Assembly (NCBI RefSeq): GCF_000740795.1
Contig: NZ_JGYG01000009.1
Span: forward strand, 1 to 64,000
Length of the DNA: 64,000 nucleotides
Reading direction: 5' to 3'
Origin: Haematobacter massiliensis
Lineage (GTDB): Bacteria > Pseudomonadota > Alphaproteobacteria > Rhodobacterales > Rhodobacteraceae
The translations under genes were made by a program, and so were the position numbers. Of this stretch, positions 1-8,965 are shown one piece after another. Under the pieces are notes generated by a model. The model had not been told where the DNA came from. It worked only from the letters and a program-made list of their open reading frames with translations, and searched no databases. Each line of letters starts with the position of its first letter. Positions within the stretch are counted from its first letter, which is position 1.

Positions 1-1
1 G

Positions 2-316
2 GTTCCGACACCGAACGTCTCTGTCGTGGACTTGGTGTTCGAGGCGGCACGGGACACGACGGCGGAGGAGATCAACGCCGCGATCCGCTAGGCGGCGGCG
101 GGGCGGCTGGCGGGGATCCTCGGCTTCACGGAGGAGGCGAACGTCTCCTCCGACTTCAACCACGACCCCCGCTCCTCGGTGTTTCACATGGACCAGACCA
201 GAGTGATGGAGGGCCGGCTCTGCCGCATCCTCTCCTGGTACGACAACGAATGGGGCTTCTCCAACCGAATGGCAGATACCGCCGCCGCTATCGGACGGCT
301 CGGCGATCCCGCCTGA
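2..316 (+). pseudogene. 3' remnant of glyceraldehyde-3-phosphate dehydrogenase, with in-frame stop
   Basis: Read from base 2, the frame gives the C-terminal third of a class I GAPDH: VPTPNVSVVDLVF, then [22 protein letters not shown] and the very conserved [13 protein letters not shown] before a TGA at 314-316. The frame is broken by a TAG at 89-91, in the stretch where intact enzymes continue after AAIR. The 5' part lies outside the window, so the full extent of decay cannot be judged. GAPDH is the cytosolic NAD-dependent glycolytic enzyme. A single TAG could be a sequencing error, but several normally conserved positions next to it also look relaxed. I therefore read it as a decayed paralogue beside the repeat region that follows. 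Confidence 0.7.
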
Positions 317-492
317 GGCACCCGGGCTTTCCGCCGGGGGTCGCGGGGGGCGTCCCCCGCGCTGCCGAAGGCAGCCTCCCTGCCGGATTGCGCGCCATGC
401 CCTGCCGGAGGGCAGCCTCTGACCCCCAGCGGCTTCAGCACGGTCACTCTGACCCCCACCGGCGCGCGGGCCGGCGGAAGCGGATAGACCAA

Positions 493-1512
493 CCTGGCCG
501 TCACGCGCTCACAGGCGATGGCGCAGCCGGCCAAGGCTCCTTGACGCCATCCCGGCCCTCCACACGCGCTGGGGCGATAGTAATCAAGAATCTCGTGCTG
601 GCGTTCACAAAGCCAGCCCTCCACACGCGCGGGAGTGATAGGAACTCAGTCCCATTCCTCGGCGCGCCCTCAAACGGCCCTCCGCACACGCGGGGGCGAT
701 TGGTTTGTGGAAAATATGAACAATGCCTCTATCATCGGCTCTCCGCACGCGCGGGGGCGATTGCCAGAGCGCCCGGCCCTCTTGATCGCACCAGGGGCGG
801 CCCGCCCGAAGCACGCCGGCGATAGGTTCTTGTCGCCACGCGCCAGCATGCCGAGGACCAGACCCTCCCTGCGCGCGCTGTCGATAGGCTCGTTCGATCC
901 TTAAAGCCTCGGCAGCAGCCTGACCTCCCAGCCGGCGAGCGATGTCGGCAGCCCGAGAGCGTATTGAGCACACAGTCGCTGACCTCCACGCGCGGACGAG
1001 CAATATCCCGGCCAAGTCTCTGTCTTTCTGCGCTCCTGTGCGACCTCTATGCGCGTGGGCGATTGCGCTTCGCCGGTTCCGGGGGCAGGCAAACCCGGGC
1101 TACCTCTAGGCGCGCGTGGGCGATTAGTTCTGGAATTAACTGGTTCTAGAATTAACGGCCTCTAGCTTGGGGTCACTGACCTCCACGCGCGCACGAGCGA
1201 TCACGAGCGATTGTGTCCATGCCCTTGCCGTCCATGCGGCGTGGGCTGACCTCCACTCGCACGGGCTATTGGTTTATCCCTAAGCGCCTTGCATGGCTTG
1301 CAAGCTGACCTCCACGCGCGCGGGCGATTGCTAGACGCAGCCATGAATGCGCCCATCCGTGACCTGACCTCCACGCGCGCGCGGGCGATTGGGTACTTAT
1401 GCGGCGGTTCCAGTGGCAGGGCTCCTGAGCTCCACACGCGCCCGGGCGATTGGGGTGGTCACGCCAGTTGGCTTGCATAGTGTGGCTGATCTCCGCGGGC
1501 GCGGGCGATTGT
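493..1512 (-). CRISPR. Degenerate CRISPR-like array 1 (about 17 diverged repeats, period about 61)
   Basis: A GC-rich core recurs about every 61 bases, each followed by a GCGAT(T/A)G-like end. The GAT of these ends lies near 517, 576, 637, 698, 759, 821, 883, 941, 1002, 1061, 1122, 1199/1209, 1267, 1326, 1387, 1448 and 1507. The best copies, at the right end, read CTCCACGCGCGCGGGCGATT (1310-1329). Copies drift steadily towards the left. The roughly 33-base segments between cores are unrelated to one another and some are AT-rich, like spacers. Read on the minus strand, the core resembles the CCCGCGCG...GGnG part of type I-E repeats, and conservation falls away from the right end, as expected of the leader-distal side. 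There are no cas genes in the window. Upstream, 317-492 holds only GC-rich sequence with partial CTGACCCCCA duplicates. From 1513 to 1656 I see nothing beyond the RBS of the next gene. Confidence 0.6.
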
Positions 1513-1656
1513 CTAGCAGGAGAAGCACACGAGTGACGTCTGGGCGTCATGAATGCGCGCGCGAGATCCTTCGGGAACCCTCCGCCGACGGGCAGTGGAG
1601 CCTTTGACGCCGCCCATGCGCGGGCTATGCTTTTGCGGGAAGCCAAGGAGCCTGTG

Positions 1657-2925
1657 ATGAACAAGCCATCCCCCATCGATCCCTCTGCCGGCCCTGTGAG
1701 CGAGGAGCTGCTCGACCGGCTCGCGGAAGTTGCCGTGAAGGTCGGTCTGAACCTTCAGCCCGGGCAGGATCTCGTGCTGACCGCGCCGGTCGCCGCCCTG
1801 CCCCTCGTCCGCCGGATCGCCGCGCGGGCCTATGCCGCCGGTGCGGGCGTGGTAACGCCGATCCTGTCGGACGAAGGCGTGACGCTCGCCCGGTTCCAGC
1901 ATGGTCAGGATGCCTCCTTCGACCGTGCGCCGGACTGGCTTTATCGCGGCATGGCCGCCGCCTATGAGGGGAATGCCGCACGGCTTGCCGTTTCAGGCGA
2001 CAATCCCATGCTGCTGGCCGAACAGGATCCCGCCAAAGTGGCCCGCGCCAACCGGGCCAACTCCGCTGCCTACAAACCCGCGCTGGAGAAGATCTCCAAT
2101 TTCGATATCAACTGGAACATCGTCTCCTATCCCAACCCGTCCTGGGCGCGGCTCGTCTTTCCCGACCTGCCGGAGGATTCGGCGGTGGCGCGGCTGGCAG
2201 ACGCGATCTTCGCCGCCTCCCGCGTTGACGGGCCGGACCCGGTCGCCGCCTGGGCTTCACATAACGCTGCGCTGAAGACGCGCGCGGGCTGGCTGAACGA
2301 GCATCGGTTCGCCGCGCTCCATTTCACCGGACCCGGTACCGATCTGACGGTGGGCCTTGCCGACGGGCATGAGTGGATGGGCGGGGCGTCACCCGCCAAG
2401 AACGGCATCACCTGCAACCCCAACATCCCGACGGAAGAGGTCTTCACCACGCCCCATTCCCAGCGCGTTGAAGGCTATGTCCGCTCCACCAAGCCGCTCG
2501 CCCATCAGGGCACGCTGATCGACAATATCCAAGTGCGGTTCGAGGGCGGGCGCATCACGGAGGCGCGCGCCACCAAGGGGGAAGCCGTGCTGCTCAAGGT
2601 GCTGGATACGGACGAGGGCGCGCGGCGGCTGGGAGAGGTGGCGCTGGTGCCCCATTCCTCTCCCATCTCGCAATCGGGGTTGCTGTTCTACAACACACTG
2701 TTCGACGAGAACGCCGCCTGCCACATCGCGCTCGGCCAGTGCTACTCCAAATGCTTCGTCGACGGGGCGAGCCTCACGCCGGAAGAGATCGCCGCGCAGG
2801 GGGGCAACTCCAGCCTCATCCATGTGGACTGGATGATCGGCTCCGGCGAGATAGACATCGACGGGATCGGCGCCGACGGCGCCCGGGTGCCAGTGTTCCG
2901 CAAGGGGGAATGGGCCACCCGCTGA
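1657..2925 (+). CDS. M29-family aminopeptidase (AmpS/PepS type)
   Basis: A 422-residue cytosolic metallo-aminopeptidase that removes N-terminal residues from peptides using two divalent metal ions. Family landmarks are visible: NPNIPTEEVFTTP (metal-binding glutamates), HIALG and IHVDWMIGSGEIDIDG near the C-terminus. Length matches the family, about 410 residues. The ATG at 1657 is chosen because AAGGAG lies seven bases upstream and the protein then starts where homologues do; the frame stays open further upstream into the repeat region, but that extension is unconvincing. The gene stands alone, convergent with the tct operon. Substrate preference cannot be told from sequence. Confidence 0.92.
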   Translation: MNKPSPIDPSAGPVSEELLDRLAEVAVKVGLNLQPGQDLVLTAPVAALPLVRRIAARAYAAGAGVVTPILSDEGVTLARFQHGQDASFDRAPDWLYRGMAAAYEGNAARLAVSGDNPMLLAEQDPAKVARANRANSAAYKPALEKISNFDINWNIVSYPNPSWARLVFPDLPEDSAVARLADAIFAASRVDGPDPVAAWASHNAALKTRAGWLNEHRFAALHFTGPGTDLTVGLADGHEWMGGASPAKNGITCNPNIPTEEVFTTPHSQRVEGYVRSTKPLAHQGTLIDNIQVRFEGGRITEARATKGEAVLLKVLDTDEGARRLGEVALVPHSSPISQSGLLFYNTLFDENAACHIALGQCYSKCFVDGASLTPEEIAAQGGNSSLIHVDWMIGSGEIDIDGIGADGARVPVFRKGEWATR

Positions 2926-2930
2926 GCCAT

Positions 2931-2953
2931 AGGGGTGGGGCGCGGGCACCCCT
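2931..2953. terminator. Candidate bidirectional hairpin between convergent genes
   Basis: AGGGGTG (2931-2937) pairs with CACCCCT (2947-2953) across a nine-base loop, in the 42-base gap between the convergent M29 peptidase and tctA genes. There is no clear T-run on either side, so termination is an inference from position. Confidence 0.4.
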
Positions 2954-2967
2954 CCCCGTCTCCCCCG

Positions 2968-4485
2968 TCAGTCCTCATCCGCGGCGAGCTGGCTCAACAC
3001 CTTGCCGCGGCCCCGGATACGCAGGATCATCGGCACCACGAAGGCGAGGACCGCCACCGTCATCAAGCCTGCCGAAACCGGCGAGGAGACAAGCACCGTC
3101 CAGTCCCCCTGGCTGATCGCCAGCGCCCGGCGCAGCTGCTGCTCCGCCAGCGGGCCGAGGATCAGCCCCACGACGATCGGTGCGATCGGGTAGCCGAAGA
3201 GCCGCATCACGAAGCCCAAGAGGCCAAAGGCCAGCAGCATCGCCAGTTCGAACACCGAGGGATTGGCCCCGATGGTGCCCAGCGTCGCGAACAGCAGGAT
3301 GCCTGCGTAAAGCCATGGCCGCGGGATGGTGAGCAGCTTCACCCACAGCCCGATCAGCGGCAGGTTCAGCACGAGCAGCATGGCGTTTGCGATCAGCAGC
3401 GAGGCCACCAGCCCCCAGACAAGCGTGGGATTCGTGGCGAAGAGCAGCGGCCCGGGCTGCAGGCCGAACTGCTGGAACCCGGCCAGCATGATCGCCGCCG
3501 TCGCCGTCGTCGGCAGGCCGAGCGTGAGCAGCGGCACCAGCGTTCCGGCAGCAGAGGCATTGTTCGCGGCTTCCGGCCCGGCGACGCCTTCGATGGCCCC
3601 CTCTCCGAATTCCTCGGGATGTTTGGTCATCTTCTTTTCGACGGCATAGGACAGGAAGGTGCCGATCTCCGCCCCGCCTGCCGGCATGGCGCCGATGGGA
3701 AAGCCGATGGCGGTGCCGCGGAGCCAGGGCCGCCATGACCGTTTCCAGTCCTGCCGGTTCATCCAGAGCGATCCCTTGACCGCGATCACCTCATCCTTGC
3801 CCGACCACCGCTGCGAGGCGAGGTAGAGCGCCTCCCCGATGGCGAACATCGCGACGGCCAGTGTCGTCACCTCCACCCCGTCGAGCAGTTCGGGCATACC
3901 GAACGAGAGGCGCGCCTGCCCCGAAAGCTGGTCGATCCCGATGACGGCCAGCCCCAGCCCCAGAAACAGCGATGTCAGCCCCCGCAGCGCCGATTCCCCG
4001 AAAGCGGAGGAGACGGTCACGAAGGCCAGCACCATCAGCGCAAAGTACTCCCGCGGGCCGAACACCAGCGCGAGCTTCACGATGATCGGCGCGACGAAGG
4101 CGAGCAGCAGCGTCGCGATCAGCCCCGCCACGAAGGAGCCGATGGCCGCGGTGGCGAGCGCGGGGCCGCCCCGACCCTTGCGCGCCATCCGGTTGCCCTC
4201 CAGCGCGGTGATGATCGAGGCGCTTTCCCCTGGCGTATTCAGCAGGATGGAGGTTGTCGACCCGCCGTACATCCCCCCGTAATAGATGCCCGCGAACATG
4301 ATGAGAGATCCGGCCGGGTCGAGCTTGTAGGTCACCGGCAGCAGGAGCGCCACGGTCAGCGCGGGGCCGATCCCCGGCAGCACACCGACCGCCGTGCCAA
4401 GCGTCACGCCGATCAGCGCATAGAGCAGGTTCATCGGCTGCATGGCTATGGCGAGGCCCTGCAGCAGGAAATCGAATGTCGTCAC
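2968..4485 (-). CDS. tctA: Tripartite tricarboxylate transporter, large permease subunit TctA
   Basis: A 505-residue inner-membrane protein with the many hydrophobic segments of TctA, including [18 protein letters not shown] near residues 34-51 and the [22 protein letters not shown] stretch that is the family hallmark. TctA forms the transmembrane pathway of a secondary, ion-driven system that takes up citrate or other carboxylates delivered by the periplasmic protein TctC. It is last in a tightly coupled tctC-tctB-tctA operon and overlaps tctB by four bases. No tctDE two-component regulator is visible nearby, and the substrate is not predictable. Confidence 0.93.
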   Translation of the reverse strand: MTTFDFLLQGLAIAMQPMNLLYALIGVTLGTAVGVLPGIGPALTVALLLPVTYKLDPAGSLIMFAGIYYGGMYGGSTTSILLNTPGESASIITALEGNRMARKGRGGPALATAAIGSFVAGLIATLLLAFVAPIIVKLALVFGPREYFALMVLAFVTVSSAFGESALRGLTSLFLGLGLAVIGIDQLSGQARLSFGMPELLDGVEVTTLAVAMFAIGEALYLASQRWSGKDEVIAVKGSLWMNRQDWKRSWRPWLRGTAIGFPIGAMPAGGAEIGTFLSYAVEKKMTKHPEEFGEGAIEGVAGPEAANNASAAGTLVPLLTLGLPTTATAAIMLAGFQQFGLQPGPLLFATNPTLVWGLVASLLIANAMLLVLNLPLIGLWVKLLTIPRPWLYAGILLFATLGTIGANPSVFELAMLLAFGLLGFVMRLFGYPIAPIVVGLILGPLAEQQLRRALAISQGDWTVLVSSPVSAGLMTVAVLAFVVPMILRIRGRGKVLSQLAADED

Positions 4486-5030
4486 CGGACCGCCCTCAGA
4501 AAGAGGTTCTCAAGCACGCCTTCCGGCAGGTGCAGTTGCAGCAGTTGCGAAAACAGCAGCCAGACCGCGAAGGACAGGACGATCCCCACGATCACGGCGA
4601 AGATCAGGTTGCGATAGCCGAAGCCACGCGCCGTCGCGCCGAACATCACGCCCGTGGCGATGGAGAAACCCGCAGGTATCAGCAGCAGGATCTGTGCGAC
4701 CAGTCCGCCTATCACCCACAGAAGCGGCGGAACCTCCACCCGCTCCCGTTCGGGGAAATCGTGGCGAAAGGCCGCCACGACCGTCCAGACCGCCAGAAGG
4801 ATCAGCACTCCGCCGACGATTTCCGGCACCGTCCCCGGCCCGACCTGCGAATAGCCGCCGAGATCGGCGAGCTGCAGCGCATCGGCAATAATGACGGCAC
4901 CGAAGCCGAACAGCCCCGCCGCGATGACGAGCGCGCCGGTATCGGCGCGCCGCCCGTCCCGCCCGCCATGGCCGCTTGGTCCATGGTCCGGGCCATCGTG
5001 GCGCTGCCCGCTCACCGGGCGGTCGCTCAT
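4482..5030 (-). CDS. tctB: Tripartite tricarboxylate transporter, small subunit TctB
   Basis: A 182-residue membrane protein with four hydrophobic segments, the first starting at about residue 27 ([19 protein letters not shown]), followed by the [13 protein letters not shown] region typical of TctB. It assembles with TctA in the inner membrane. The ATG at 5030 is used because it overlaps the tctC stop by four bases (ATGA) and tctA overlaps this gene in the same way. The first 25 residues are unusually polar and rich in Gly, His, Asp and Arg. Confidence 0.88.
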   Translation of the reverse strand: MSDRPVSGQRHDGPDHGPSGHGGRDGRRADTGALVIAAGLFGFGAVIIADALQLADLGGYSQVGPGTVPEIVGGVLILLAVWTVVAAFRHDFPERERVEVPPLLWVIGGLVAQILLLIPAGFSIATGVMFGATARGFGYRNLIFAVIVGIVLSFAVWLLFSQLLQLHLPEGVLENLFLRAVR

Positions 5031-5971
5031 TTCACCAGACCGATGTCTTTGAGCACAGCGTTCGTCGCGGCGATATCTTCCTGCAACTGCGTATCGAAGG
5101 CGTCGCCCGCGAGATAGGTATCCGCCCAGCCCTTGTCGGAAAGCTGCTTCTGCCACTCCGCCGACTTCACCATCTTCTCGATATCGGCCGAAACGGCGGC
5201 CTTCTGCTCCGGCGTCAGCCCCGGCGCGGCGGCGACCATGCGCCAGTTCTCCAGGACGACATCGAGCCCTGATTCCTTGAGCGTCGGCGCATCGAAGCCC
5301 TCTACCCGCTCACCGGAGGAAACCGCGAGAAGCCGCAGCGTACCGGCCTTGATCTGCCCCTCGAACTCGCCCAGCGAAGACACCCCCGCCGAAACCTGCG
5401 CGCCAAGGATCGCGGCCAGCGCCTCGCCGCCGCCGGAATAGGCGATGTAGTTGATCTTCGTCGGATCCACGCCCGCCGCCTTGGCGATGAGGCCGACAGC
5501 GATATGGTCGGTGCCGCCCGCCGATCCGCCCGCCCAGCTCACCGCGCCGGGGTTCTCCTTCAGCGCCGCGATCAGGTCGTTGATCGACTGGAACGGAGAG
5601 GAGGCGGGAACGACCACGGCCTCATACTCTCCGGTCAGCCGGGCAATGGGCGTCACGTCGTCGAGCCCGACGGGCGACTTGTTGGTCAGGATCGCACCGA
5701 CCATGACGTAGCCGCCCACGATCAGCGCGGATGGATCGCCCTTCTTCTGGCTGACGAATTGCGCAAGCCCGATGGTTCCCCCCGCACCCGGCACGTTCTG
5801 AACCTGCACGCTGCGCGAGATGCCTGCCTCCTGCAGCACCGTCTGCATGGTGCGGGCCGTCTGGTCCCATCCGCCACCGGGATTGGCGGGCGCGATGATC
5901 GTGTAATCCGCGGCCATGGCAGGTAGCGAAAGCGCGCCAGCAATCAGCGACGCCAATGCGAAGTTTTTCAT
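5027..5971 (-). CDS. tctC: Periplasmic tricarboxylate-binding protein TctC (Bug family)
   Basis: A 314-residue secreted binding protein. The N-terminus (MKNFALASLIAGALSLPAMA) is a clean Sec signal with cleavage after AMA. The mature part begins DYTIIAPANPGGGWDQTAR, the ligand-loop signature of the Bug/TctC family, followed by VPGAGGTIG. GGAGGATC sits just before the ATG at 5971. It captures the carboxylate substrate for TctAB. Upstream (5972-6149) is a 178-base gap after the GH15 gene that should hold the operon promoter; no convincing operator was recognised in it. Confidence 0.93.
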   Translation of the reverse strand: MKNFALASLIAGALSLPAMAADYTIIAPANPGGGWDQTARTMQTVLQEAGISRSVQVQNVPGAGGTIGLAQFVSQKKGDPSALIVGGYVMVGAILTNKSPVGLDDVTPIARLTGEYEAVVVPASSPFQSINDLIAALKENPGAVSWAGGSAGGTDHIAVGLIAKAAGVDPTKINYIAYSGGGEALAAILGAQVSAGVSSLGEFEGQIKAGTLRLLAVSSGERVEGFDAPTLKESGLDVVLENWRMVAAAPGLTPEQKAAVSADIEKMVKSAEWQKQLSDKGWADTYLAGDAFDTQLQEDIAATNAVLKDIGLVK

Positions 5972-6149
5972 GATTGATCCTCCTCCAACGGCGCTTCTTT
6001 GGAAAGCGCCTCCTTCTCCCGGGGAATGTCCTTCCCCGACCCTCCCCTTGGCCGGGGCCGCTCGCGCGGTCGGGTTCAGGATAGAAAGAGGTTTGCCATC
6101 TGACAACTGTGTGATCGCAGTGACAGGCGCTTGGCGGGCGGCCCTGCTT

Positions 6150-7946
6150 TCAGAGCACCTCGTCCCAGCTCCTGGACAGGCGGGCCGCCGCATTGATGAG
6201 CCCGACCATCGAATAGGTCTGCGGGAAATTACCCCACAGCTCCCCGCTCTCCACATGCACCCCTTCGGACAACAGCCCCATCGGATTGCGGTGCGACAGG
6301 ATGTCGAGGAAGATTTCCCGCGCTTCCTCCCGCCGGCCTACCCGGATCAGCGCATCTATGAGCCAGAAGGTGCAGGCCGTGAAGGCTGTCTCCGGCTCAC
6401 CGAAATCGTCCGGCGCGCGGTAGCGATAGAGGTGGTTGCCGAAGCGGAGCCACTTCTCGCAGGCCGCGAGGGTGGAGAGGAAGCGTGGGTCGGATGCCTC
6501 CAGAATGCCGATTTCCGGCATGAGCAGCAGGCTCGCATCCAGATCGCCGCCTCCGAAGGTCGCCACGAAGCTCCCCAGCTCGGCGTTCCATGCCCGGCTC
6601 AGCACCCCCTCCCGGATGTGGTCAGCCACCTTGCGCCAGTAGGTGGCCCGCTCCGTCAGGCCGAGCCGCGCCGCGATCCGCGCCAGCCGGTCGCACGCCG
6701 CCCAGCACATCATGGAAGAATGGGTATGCACCCCGTTCCGCGTGCGGAATTCCCAGATGCCGGCGTCGGGCTGGTTCCAGCGGCTCTCCGCCTGCGCGCC
6801 CAGAACCTCCAGCTGGCGGAACAGCGCCTCTCCCCCCATCACGGGGAGGCGTTCGTCGAAGAAGCACTGGATGATCGACAGGATGACGGAACCGTAGCCG
6901 TCGTTCTGGATCTGGGTATAGGCGGCATTGCCCCGCCGCACCGGGCCATGCCCGCGATAGCCGGGAAGCGAGGGCACGATATGCTCGTCCACCTCCCGCT
7001 CCAGCCCGAGACCGAAGAGCGGCTGAAGGTACCCGCCCTCGGATCCCATCGCGATGTTGGAGACGTAGGAGAGATAGTCCTCCATCGTGCGGGTGGCCGA
7101 CAGGCTGTTCAGCGCCTTGACGGTGAAATAGGAATCCCTCAGCCAGCAGAAGCGGTAATCCCAGTTCCGCCCGCTGTCGCCATATTCCGGGATGGAGGTG
7201 GTCAGCGCCGCGACGATCGCCCCCGTTTCCTCCGTCGAGCAGAGTTTCAGCGTGATGGCGGATCGGATGACGACATCCTGATAATCCGGGGGGATCGAAA
7301 GGCTGCGCACCCATTCCAGCCAATATCGCTCCGTCTCCCGCAGGAAGGAGCGCGCGATGGAACGCGGCGAATCCGTCAGCCGCTCGTCCGGGCCGAGCAG
7401 GAAGGCATAGGGCCTGTCCACGATGAACGGCGTCTCATGCGCGATGTATTCCACCGGCGCATCGGTGGTCAGCCGCAGCACCTGCTCCCCCAAGAGGAAG
7501 CGGAGATGGTTCGTGCCCCGCGTGGTCTCCGGCCGGGCATTGCCATAGTCGTGACGGGGCCGGACCAGCATCTGCATCCGGGGCGACCCCGCAACCGGCT
7601 CCACCAGCCGCACAACCGTCTGCCCGCGGAACATCCGGCCATGCGCCTGAAAGCGGGGACAGAAATCCGTGACGCGAAGGCGGTTGCCCTGGCCATCGAC
7701 CAGTTCGGTCTCGATGATCGCGGTGTTGCGTCGGTAGCGCTGGGTGGAGCCTGCCTGATCCACCAGACGGATCGACCAGTCTCCTCCTTCTGCCTCCTCC
7801 CGGTCCAGCAGGCGGCAGAATACCGGATCTCCGTCGAGGCGCGGGGCGCACATCCAGACGATGGACGCCTCTCTGTCGACAAGCGCTGCCGAGGAGCAGT
7901 TTCCGATGACACCAAGGTCGAGCGAAGGGGAGGCGGGTCGCGACAT
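6150..7946 (-). CDS. Glycoside hydrolase family 15 (glucoamylase/trehalase-like)
   Basis: A 598-residue protein with the layout of bacterial GH15 enzymes: an N-terminal beta-sandwich (SLDLGVIGNCSSAALVD at the start) and a C-terminal alpha/alpha barrel. Recognisable blocks are GNWDYRFCWLRDSYF (about residue 265), GHGPVRRGNAAYTQIQNDGYGS and MMCWAACDRLARIA. Members hydrolyse alpha-glucosidic bonds in maltodextrins, trehalose or related glucosides. There is no signal peptide, so it is probably cytosolic. It is monocistronic, with 178 bases before tctC and an array-containing gap upstream. The actual substrate is not decided by the sequence. Confidence 0.9.
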   Translation of the reverse strand: MSRPASPSLDLGVIGNCSSAALVDREASIVWMCAPRLDGDPVFCRLLDREEAEGGDWSIRLVDQAGSTQRYRRNTAIIETELVDGQGNRLRVTDFCPRFQAHGRMFRGQTVVRLVEPVAGSPRMQMLVRPRHDYGNARPETTRGTNHLRFLLGEQVLRLTTDAPVEYIAHETPFIVDRPYAFLLGPDERLTDSPRSIARSFLRETERYWLEWVRSLSIPPDYQDVVIRSAITLKLCSTEETGAIVAALTTSIPEYGDSGRNWDYRFCWLRDSYFTVKALNSLSATRTMEDYLSYVSNIAMGSEGGYLQPLFGLGLEREVDEHIVPSLPGYRGHGPVRRGNAAYTQIQNDGYGSVILSIIQCFFDERLPVMGGEALFRQLEVLGAQAESRWNQPDAGIWEFRTRNGVHTHSSMMCWAACDRLARIAARLGLTERATYWRKVADHIREGVLSRAWNAELGSFVATFGGGDLDASLLLMPEIGILEASDPRFLSTLAACEKWLRFGNHLYRYRAPDDFGEPETAFTACTFWLIDALIRVGRREEAREIFLDILSHRNPMGLLSEGVHVESGELWGNFPQTYSMVGLINAAARLSRSWDEVL

Positions 7947-8204
7947 GCGCTGTCCTTTCTGTCTTGTCTGGCCCCTCGGCGGGTGTGGGATGGTGGCTCC
8001 TGAGGGAAGCGGTGGCTCCCTGCCTAACCTATTGGCGCCGGACGCGGCAGACGCAAATTGTCAAACCGGCGTGTCCTGCAGCGCAAGAACACAGCTGGGC
8101 TCCCCTGTCCCCGAGAGTGGCATCGGGGCGGTTGCCGGGAGGCACACTGCCATGCCGCAACATCCAGTTCCGCGCGCCGGACACTTGTGAAATCGCCAGC
8201 CGCA
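7947..8204. other. Upstream region of the GH15 gene
   Basis: Non-coding by my reading. The first part must hold the GH15 promoter, reading leftward. Beyond about 8095 there are very worn GC-rich blocks (for example near 8099-8126 and 8163-8185) that may be further decayed units of the neighbouring array, but they are too diverged to count. Confidence 0.4.
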
Positions 8205-8895
8205 TCGCGACGAAGTCCCGTACCACGCGGTTGAGGTGGAAGGAGATGCTGACCAGAGAGGAACTTCCTCGCCCCGGGATACACCACGCGCAGGGGAGGC
8301 GCTGGCGCCATCGAAGCCGCCGACCTCCTCCCTGTCCCGATACCGCGCGTCGGGGTAGCAGAACGGCGGTCTGTCTGGAGGGTACCCCGATACCGCGCGC
8401 GTAGCGATGGCAGTCATGACGAAATCCACGCTGGACAGCCGCTCGCCACATGTCGTGCGCGAGGGGAGTTACCGGCCGCGTCGTGCGCCCGATCAGCGAT
8501 GCGCGCTCGCCATACGTCCCGCGCGGGGGACTGACCTCGTTCATCCAGCGGGGAGGCATTTCTAGCGACCACATGTCACGCGCGCGGGGAGTGTCCGCGA
8601 TCCAACTGGTCGTGACATGCGGCACAGGCCCACATGTCGCGCGCGCGGGGAGCGCCCATCATCACCGCCCGGGGTGTTATAAGCTATGTCCCACATGTCG
8701 CGCGCGCGGGGAGCGCCCGCTTGTGCTTGCGGTGTTTATTATCCCATGTCCCACATGTCGCGCGCGCGGGGAGGGCCCCCATCCAGAGACTTGAGGCTGT
8801 CCTCCAACTGCCCACATGTCGCGCGCGGGGGAATGCCCCCGTCCTCGCGCCCGGGCGAAGCTATATGCCACGTGCCGCGTGTGTAGGGTGGGGTG
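8205..8895 (-). CRISPR. Degenerate CRISPR-like array 2 (about 12 units, period 60-61)
   Basis: The clearest copies carry CACATGTCGCGCGCGCGGGG, with ATG at 8573, 8634, 8695, 8755 and 8816, so the intervals are 61, 61, 60 and 61. The intervening 32-33 bases differ completely. Two more recognisable copies lie at about 8446 and 8508. Weaker ones with CCACGCG or CCGCGCG cores sit near 8223, 8284, 8343 and 8393, and a worn final copy near 8868. On the minus strand the repeat begins with a GCGCTCCCCGCGCGCGCG block, as in type I-E repeats. The second arm of the usual hairpin is altered to ACATGTGG. No cas gene is present in the window. From 8896 to 8965 I see nothing. Confidence 0.6.
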
Positions 8896-8965
8896 ACAAG
8901 GCCCATCGGTCTCTCCCGCCAGCCTCAATTGCAGGGGTGGCGTAACTGTATCCCCGCGGGTCACG

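Noticed and set aside
250-1607. Several open frames of 60-190 codons inside array 1
   Set aside because: They are created by GC-rich repeat units, have Arg/Pro/Ala-rich low-complexity products repeating every 20 codons, lack ribosome sites and match nothing.
5916-8003. A 695-codon plus-strand frame antisense to GH15
   Set aside because: It is His/Arg/Asp-rich with no family features, while the minus strand encodes a conserved GH15 enzyme through the same region.
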